Shown: piece by piece, positions 5,341 to 8,929 of the stretch
Layout: each line of letters starts with the position of its first letter
Numbering within the stretch: position 1 is the first letter of the stretch
Assembly: GCA_002328075.1 (NCBI GenBank)
Contig: DCVT01000026.1
Location: 1-8,929 of the forward strand
DNA: 8,929 nt
From: Anaerolineales bacterium UBA2181
GTDB lineage: Bacteria > Chloroflexota > Anaerolineae > Promineifilales > UBA4811
Reading direction: 5' to 3'
Notes under the pieces: model-generated
Seen by the model: only the letters and a program-made list of their open reading frames with translations
Database searches by the model: none
Told to the model about the DNA's origin: nothing
Translations under genes and position numbers: made by a program

Positions 5341-5534
5341 TGCACCGGCCGCAGCTCGCTGCGGGGCCGGTCGGCCGGCACGGCGCCGGAGCGCAGATCC
5401 CCTTCCAGCTCGCGCAGGTTCTCCACCAGCTCGTCCAGCGTCTGGCCCTGGGTCCAGTAGTCGGGGTATTCTTCCAGATACCCCAGCCACTCGTCGCCGT
5501 CTTGCCAACAGACGATGCCCGCCGCGTCTGTCAT
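5292..5534 (-). CDS. HicB-like antitoxin
   Basis: The 80-residue product has the short HicB-like fold: IVCWQDGDEWLGYLEEYPDYWTQ (residues 7-29) followed by the helix TLDELVENLRELEGDLRSG (32-50). In related proteins this partially RNase H-like domain binds and neutralises HicA. The ATG at 5534 is supported by AGGAG about 7 nt upstream. Typical short HicB proteins end soon after the SGxxP segment; here the frame continues with PVHRKGVWSAACKRKGGG, which appears to read across what would be the hicA start in another frame. A decayed hicA-like frame overlaps the end. The gene therefore looks like an orphan antitoxin or one half of a broken TA pair. Its 3' half is duplicated at 2701-2808. Confidence 0.75.
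   Translation of the reverse strand: MTDAAGIVCWQDGDEWLGYLEEYPDYWTQGQTLDELVENLRELEGDLRSGAVPADRPRSELRPVHRKGVWSAACKRKGGG
5311..5418. repeat. Copy B of a 108-nt diverged direct repeat (hicB 3' region)
   Basis: Gap-free partner of 2701-2808 in the same orientation; it covers residues about 39-74 of the HicB-like protein. Confidence 0.7.
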
Positions 5535-5626
5535 CGGGTGCTCCTGTGATCAGGCAACGCGAGAGCTATGCGAAGCCACTCCAATTGCCGGGCGTACGGA
5601 GATTCTTCGCTGCGCTCGGGGTTCGA

Positions 5627-5635
5627 GAAACAATC
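5627..5635. repeat. Terminal inverted repeat core of the IS1182 element (downstream end)
   Basis: GAAACAATC on the plus strand, matched in inverted orientation at 7199-7207. Confidence 0.5.
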
Positions 5636-5789
5636 GTTCGTGAATCGGGAAAGGCCTGCATAAGGCACTGTGTGCACTGCTCGTTTTCTGACTACTTGTC
5701 TGGCGGCCGGCGAGGTCAGGAATGCCACAGGTGCTCCCTGGCCTGCGGTTCTGTCTCTTCCGCTCACTTCAGTACTCTGGGACCTACCC

Positions 5790-7133
5790 TCAGGCGGTGA
5801 ACGCGATCCAGCGCAGTAGGTTGTGCGTGATGGCAACCAGGAGAAGCATGCTCAGGACGTTCTTCTTTCCTCGCACGCACGCCTGGGTCAGACTATGATG
5901 GCGGGCATGGGCATTCACGCATTCGGACGTCGCAGCACGCCCTTTGTAGATCTCCTTGGCCTCCTCCGTCTCCATCCGCTCACGCCAGCGCACCACCTCC
6001 GGCGGATCGTCGGGCCTTGGGTCGGCTTTCGTCCGTCCACTCGTCGTAGCCCTGGGCGATCAAGTAGGCGCATAGACCGTCGCCCCTCACCGCTCCAACG
6101 CCGCTATGTCTTCGCGCCGGGCATAGCCGCCGTCCATCAGGTACGCTCTCGGAACCTGCCCAGTCCGTCCCGCTATCTGGTCCACCATCGCTGGTGCCTG
6201 TCCCCCATCGTTGCCCGTCGTATCCACTCCAATACCCACGATGACCTGGCTTTCCTCGTCGGTGGCCAACTGCAGGTTATACGCTGGCTGATATCCACCG
6301 TCGGGCATCTTCATCACCCGAGCCTCTGGGTCCGTGGTCGAGACACGTGCCTCGGACACCATCTCCCTCTCGGCCTTCGCCTTCCCCTTCTTGCTATGTT
6401 CCTTCGTTGCCTGAATCTCCGGCATGCGTCGCGGCGCTGCCTCCACTCGCTCCTGGCGTTCCTTCGCCATACGCTCGCGCGCTGCCTCCTGTCGCAAGCT
6501 GCTCCCTGTGTCCGGATGCTCCCATTCGGCCGCCAGCCTGGCTACCTGCTGCTCCGCCTCTACCAGACACTCCTCCATTGTAGACGCACGCCGAAACGAA
6601 GCAGCGCCCGCGCTGGCCCGCACCCGCATGCCATCCTGCGAGACACTGTGCAGCGATACCAGGCCGGCATCCATCATGGCGGCGAGAGTCTCCGTCACGA
6701 GTTGGTCCAGTGCCGCTTGATGCGCTACCCGAAAGTCGGACAGCGTATGGTAGTTGATCGGTACGCCGCCGCATATCCAGCGATAAGCGTCATGTTCCCG
6801 GCACAGACGGTCGATTTGTCGAGCACTGCCAACTCCGTCGCAACAGGCGTACAACCACAATGCCAGCAGCACCTGCGGATCGGTCGTTGGGTGCCCGGCC
6901 TGCGCTGCCACGGACTTGATGCTGGCATGGAACGGCGAGAGGTTCATCCGCTCCAAAAACGCCCAGATGGCGCGGGCGGGATAGTCCTCGGGGACCAGTG
7001 CATCCAGTTCACGCGGCGCCCACTTAATTTGGTTGCGCAGCGGTCGCAGCACGCGTGCCTGCTGAGGGTTAGTCGGCGTGTCCGCCTTGGTTGGCTGAGG
7101 ATCCGGCAGTTCAAACAAGGTGTTTTCTGGCAT
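5790..7133 (-). pseudogene. IS1182-family transposase with two in-frame TGA codons
   Basis: A DDE transposase. The N-terminal DUF772 region (about 45-140) includes PLSPF-type MNLSPF, DPQVLLALWLYACCDG, SARQIDRLCREHDAYRWICGG and the INYHTLSDFR block. The catalytic core has QDGMRVRAS (D167) and YLMDGGYARR (D334). A charged coil (185-235) separates the parts. The C-terminal block VVRWRERMETEEAKEIYKGR, ATSECVNAHAR (presumed catalytic E) and HNLLRW lies further on. The frame is continuous over 447 codons but is stopped by TGA at 6087-6089 and again at 6060-6062, between the second D and the E, so the product is cut before the site is complete. The start at 7133 has AGGAGAG (7139-7145) 5 nt upstream; an earlier ATG at 7160 lacks this. 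Nonsense mutations make the copy inactive. Confidence 0.88.
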
Positions 7134-7198
7134 GGGTGCTCTCCTGCTATTCTCGCCCATTATCGCGCCGTCCGCAGCTTATGACCAAGCGAATCGGT

Positions 7199-7207
7199 GA
7201 TTGTTTC
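7199..7207. repeat. Terminal inverted repeat core of the IS1182 element (transposase-start end)
   Basis: GATTGTTTC on the plus strand, the complement of 5627-5635, 65 nt upstream of the transposase ATG. Confidence 0.5.
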
Positions 7208-7887
7208 ACAGGCTCTCACAGAATACCTTCCATTCCATGAGTCCTACACGAACCGCGAGGGGCCGTCGGATGGAGCGTGGACCCAGAGCTGGACTGCCTG
7301 GGCCAACGCCTTTTCCATCTGCCTGCGCCGCCGCCAGCAGTAGCGAGCGGTCATCGACCACCTTCGCGCCTAGGTTCGGAGCACCGCCGACATGATGGCC
7401 GAAACGGCTCGGCACGACCCCCAACTCATCCCCGCGCGAGTATGACCGGTTCGGTGACACGCTCCAGCGTCAGTCTCCTCCCATCATAAGCTCGACGCTG
7501 GCGGTAGCTCGACAGGGGGGCTGTACGCCGAGTTGACCGGAAAATCGCCCAATCGCCCTTCTTGATCCACGAGATCGAGACGATCCTGGGCATCGGGTGA
7601 CCCATCCTGCCAGGAGCGCCGGCACTTGTCGAAAACAGTGCCCCGCAGGGGATTGGCACTCTTGCTCAACGGGAAATGCGAGGTGCCATCGTCGTCCAGC
7701 CGCGTGCCAGATTATCGACAGGCTGGCAACAGACACAAAAAAAGAGCTCCAATACACTGGTGGTGAACCTCGGCCCATCACCCATGGCGAGAACCGGCGC
7801 AGCGCCATCCTGGCGTTGGATGGCGCTGAGTCATGTAAGGATACCCCCGCCACCTCGGCACGTCCGGCCGGGCGGCTGTGCACTACC
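7208..7887. other. About 680 nt without a recognisable gene
   Basis: Several frames stay open on both strands, as expected at high GC, but none shows a family motif, a good ribosome site or a consistent protein-like reading. On the minus strand, fragments such as RRRQMEKALAQAVQLWVHAP (about 7280-7350) read like pieces of a decayed gene that ends at the IS1182 border. A T7 run on the minus strand (about 7737-7743) follows only a weak stem. The one clear structure is the hairpin at 7800-7828. Confidence 0.5.
7800..7828. repeat. Perfect 11-bp hairpin downstream of the SymE-like gene
   Basis: CAGCGCCATCC (7800-7810), 7-nt loop, GGATGGCGCTG (7818-7828). It lies about 60 nt past the stop of the minus-strand SymE-like gene. 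No T-run adjoins either side, so it is not a classic intrinsic terminator, but it could protect the 3' end of the operon transcript. Confidence 0.5.
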
Positions 7888-8445
7888 CTACCGCCCCGCA
7901 GGCACCGGCTGGATCAGGAGCTTGTGCCCCGGTGGGACTGCCAACGCCTGGTAGAACTCGGCCGGGGAGGCGCATTCGACCTCATCCCAACTGGCATGCC
8001 GTGCCCGCAGGACATGGCAGAGCTCTGTCCCGGTGTCCGCCCCCACGTCCAGAACGGCTACGCAGACAATCAGGCGATCCTCGAACGACCAGACGCGCAC
8101 CTCGTGGCCGCGCTGGTGCGCCTCGTCGATCACCCCATTAACCGCCTTCACCTTGGCCTCGAGCGGTGGGTCAAAGATGAAAGCCAGATACTCCTTCTCG
8201 TCCACCGCGTCATGCTCACGGAGCTGGCGCGGCGCACCGAACGGTGGTTCGCGGCCGCTGCCCTGCGGGACGATGACCAGTCGGCCGTCCTCAACATGGA
8301 CGTTCACCTTGTGGCCGGCCGCGAACCCGGCGCGGGCCAGCCACAAGCCCTGTAGGCGGATCGCAGGGCAGGTTGTCGCTCTGCCCTGCCGCAGCAGAAA
8401 GGCATCGGCGGTCTCGCGCACGGTTAGAAAGCGTCGTGTACTCAT
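7888..8445 (-). CDS. SymE-like domain protein with an extra C-terminal domain
   Basis: A 185-residue protein. Residues about 26-60 (CPAIRLQGLWLARAGF, then AAGHKVNVHVEDGRLVIVP) match the SymE family, an AbrB/MazE-type swapped-hairpin fold. E. coli SymE is an SOS-induced toxin-like protein that condenses the nucleoid and affects RNA. The usual SymE is about 60-115 residues; here about 110 more follow a linker (61-80). They hold EKEYLAFIFDPPLEAKVKAV, a strand-helix-strand pattern (VIDEAHQRGHEVRVWSFEDR, LIVCVAVLDVG) and the end PPGHKLLIQPVPAGR; I do not recognise this half. The start at 8445 has GAGAGGA directly upstream. An in-frame ATG at 8475 with GGGAG would add 10 residues and bring it to within 18 nt of the DUF2997 gene. 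It is the last gene of a minus-strand operon. Confidence 0.65.
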   Translation of the reverse strand: MSTRRFLTVRETADAFLLRQGRATTCPAIRLQGLWLARAGFAAGHKVNVHVEDGRLVIVPQGSGREPPFGAPRQLREHDAVDEKEYLAFIFDPPLEAKVKAVNGVIDEAHQRGHEVRVWSFEDRLIVCVAVLDVGADTGTELCHVLRARHASWDEVECASPAEFYQALAVPPGHKLLIQPVPAGR

Positions 8446-8493
8446 ATCCTCTCCCGCACACCTATTGCGTGACATCAGGCTCCCGCAGGCCCC

Positions 8494-8706
8494 CTACCGG
8501 CGCCGGGTCGATTGATGGGTCTGGACCGCCACCTGGGCAGTCCGGGCATAGTCGGCGGTGTGGCCATGCTCGGCGACCTCGCCGCCCAGCGCCTCAGCCA
8601 GCGCCCGAGCCAGCCCCTGGCACCCCTTGCCCTGAACACCCTGGACGGTGAAAGTCACGTTGCCGTCCGAGTCGACGTCAATCTGGATCTCGTGATGGTG
8701 GGTCAT
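8494..8706 (-). CDS. DUF2997 family protein
   Basis: A small protein of 70 residues with the DUF2997 pattern: EIQIDVDSDGNVTFTVQGVQG, then GKGCQGLARALAEALGGEV. The two strands, the conserved GC before a helix and the ALGG turn are characteristic. The tail (about 48-70, ending THQSTRRR) is a variable extension. Function is unknown; family members commonly sit beside DUF1257 (Ycf35-like) genes, as seems to be the case here. The ATG at 8706 has GGTGAG 4 nt upstream. A GTG at 8715 would add MST and overlap the preceding stop as GTGA, which would couple translation; both starts are plausible. An 18-nt gap to the nearest SymE-like start suggests one transcript. Confidence 0.75.
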   Translation of the reverse strand: MTHHHEIQIDVDSDGNVTFTVQGVQGKGCQGLARALAEALGGEVAEHGHTADYARTAQVAVQTHQSTRRR

Positions 8707-8711
8707 CGTGC

Positions 8712-8929
8712 TCACCGGCTCAAGTGAATCTGCAGGTGCCCGCTGGCCATGCGGTTGACCGGTCCGCGGACAGCATAGCCCAGGCGGCGGGCGGTCATGA
8801 TGGCCTTGTGGGCGTTGTGGAGCTGGGTCGCCCGGCGGATGAGACCCTGTACCTGCTCGTTGTACTGGTGATCCAGGTTATCCACTACCAGGTCGAACCG
8901 GCGGGTGGCCGGGTTCCAGCGCCACGCGA
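8712..8929 (-). CDS. DUF1257 (Ycf35-like) protein, C-terminal part (cut by window edge)
   Basis: The visible 71 C-terminal residues read AWRWNPATRRFDLVVDNLDH, QYNEQVQGLIRRATQLHNAH, KAIMTARRLGYAVRGPVNRM and ASGHLQIHLSR. The order of a strand (FDLVVDN), a long helix ending near KAIMTARRLGY, and a final strand (HLQIHLSR) parallels the C-terminus of DUF1257 proteins, where the helix carries a QxYA-type region and the last strand is IRLVL. The residue match is modest, so the name leans on the neighbouring DUF2997 gene. The stop (8712-8714) overlaps a possible GTG start of DUF2997 by 4 nt. The N-terminal part and promoter are beyond the window. Confidence 0.5.
   Translation of the reverse strand, partial: AWRWNPATRRFDLVVDNLDHQYNEQVQGLIRRATQLHNAHKAIMTARRLGYAVRGPVNRMASGHLQIHLSR

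Larger units (their letters stand above)
5621..7213 (-). mobile_element. IS1182-family insertion sequence
   Basis: A transposase of the IS1182 family occupies 5790-7133. Reading inward from each side, the identical 9-mer GAAACAATC occurs at 5627-5635 (plus) and at 7199-7207 (as its complement), followed after a few bases by GAATCGG and GATTCGC respectively. These are probable cores of the terminal inverted repeats. The resulting size of about 1.6 kb fits the family. Exact ends and target duplications could not be settled by eye. Confidence 0.65.

Noticed and set aside
6060..6089. TGA read as tryptophan (alternative code)
   Set aside because: The NYN, HicB-like and DUF1257-like genes end in TGA, and intact genes use TGG for Trp.
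5823..7184. 453-codon plus-strand frame across the IS1182 element
   Set aside because: It is antisense to a transposase with DUF772 and DDE motifs and is rich in Arg, His and Leu, as expected of a shadow frame.
7470..7883. 137-codon minus-strand frame downstream of the SymE-like gene
   Set aside because: There is no ribosome site, no recognisable motif, and it runs through the hairpin at 7800-7828; other overlapping frames are equally open.
1..8929. CRISPR arrays, tRNA or rRNA genes
   Set aside because: No regularly spaced short repeats and no tRNA or rRNA signature sequences were seen on either strand.

Overview
The window is GC-rich bacterial accessory DNA. It is dominated by broken insertion sequences, fragments of toxin-antitoxin type genes and a few intact genes. 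The protein families (IS110, IS3, IS1182, HicB, a LabA-like NYN nuclease, DUF4365, DUF2997) fit a large-genome environmental bacterium rich in IS elements. A Chloroflexota (Anaerolineae-like) source is a plausible guess, but the sequence does not settle the phylum. TAA, TAG and TGA all act as stops and TGG is used for Trp in the intact genes, so the standard bacterial code applies.

Layout. Positions 1-697 hold the 5' part of an IS110-family element on the minus strand: a DEDD transposase cut by the window edge, and a 160-nt structured leader behind an extended -10 promoter, where a bridge RNA would be expected. It abuts a decayed IS3-family element (698-1176, minus) whose OrfA reading frame carries a 48-nt palindrome. 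A poorly interpretable stretch (1177-1521) follows, then an intact 320-aa DUF4365 protein with PD-(D/E)XK-like nuclease residues (1522-2484, plus). A decayed hicB fragment (minus, about 2652-2817) lies next. It is followed by a strong plus-strand promoter and two tandem perfect hairpins leading into a frameshifted NYN-domain RNase gene (2932-3539). An intact rmuC gene follows (3765-4955, plus).

After rmuC there is a possible 52-aa minus-strand gene behind a consensus extended -10 (5025-5216). Next come a HicB-like antitoxin gene with a hicA remnant (5209-5534, minus) and an IS1182-family element whose transposase has two in-frame TGA codons (about 5621-7213, minus). About 680 nt without a recognisable gene (7208-7887) contains one 11-bp perfect hairpin.

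The right edge is a compact minus-strand operon transcribed out of the window edge: a DUF1257-like gene (partial), DUF2997, then a gene joining a SymE-like domain to an unrecognised C-terminal half. The first two overlap by 4 nt if the GTG start is used.

The IS elements, TA fragments and solitary putative nucleases (DUF4365, NYN) make this resemble a genomic island or defence-type accessory region, with rmuC as the one housekeeping-type gene. The most unusual items are the hairpin leader of the NYN gene, the IS110 leader, the in-frame palindrome in IS3 OrfA, and the SymE-fusion operon.
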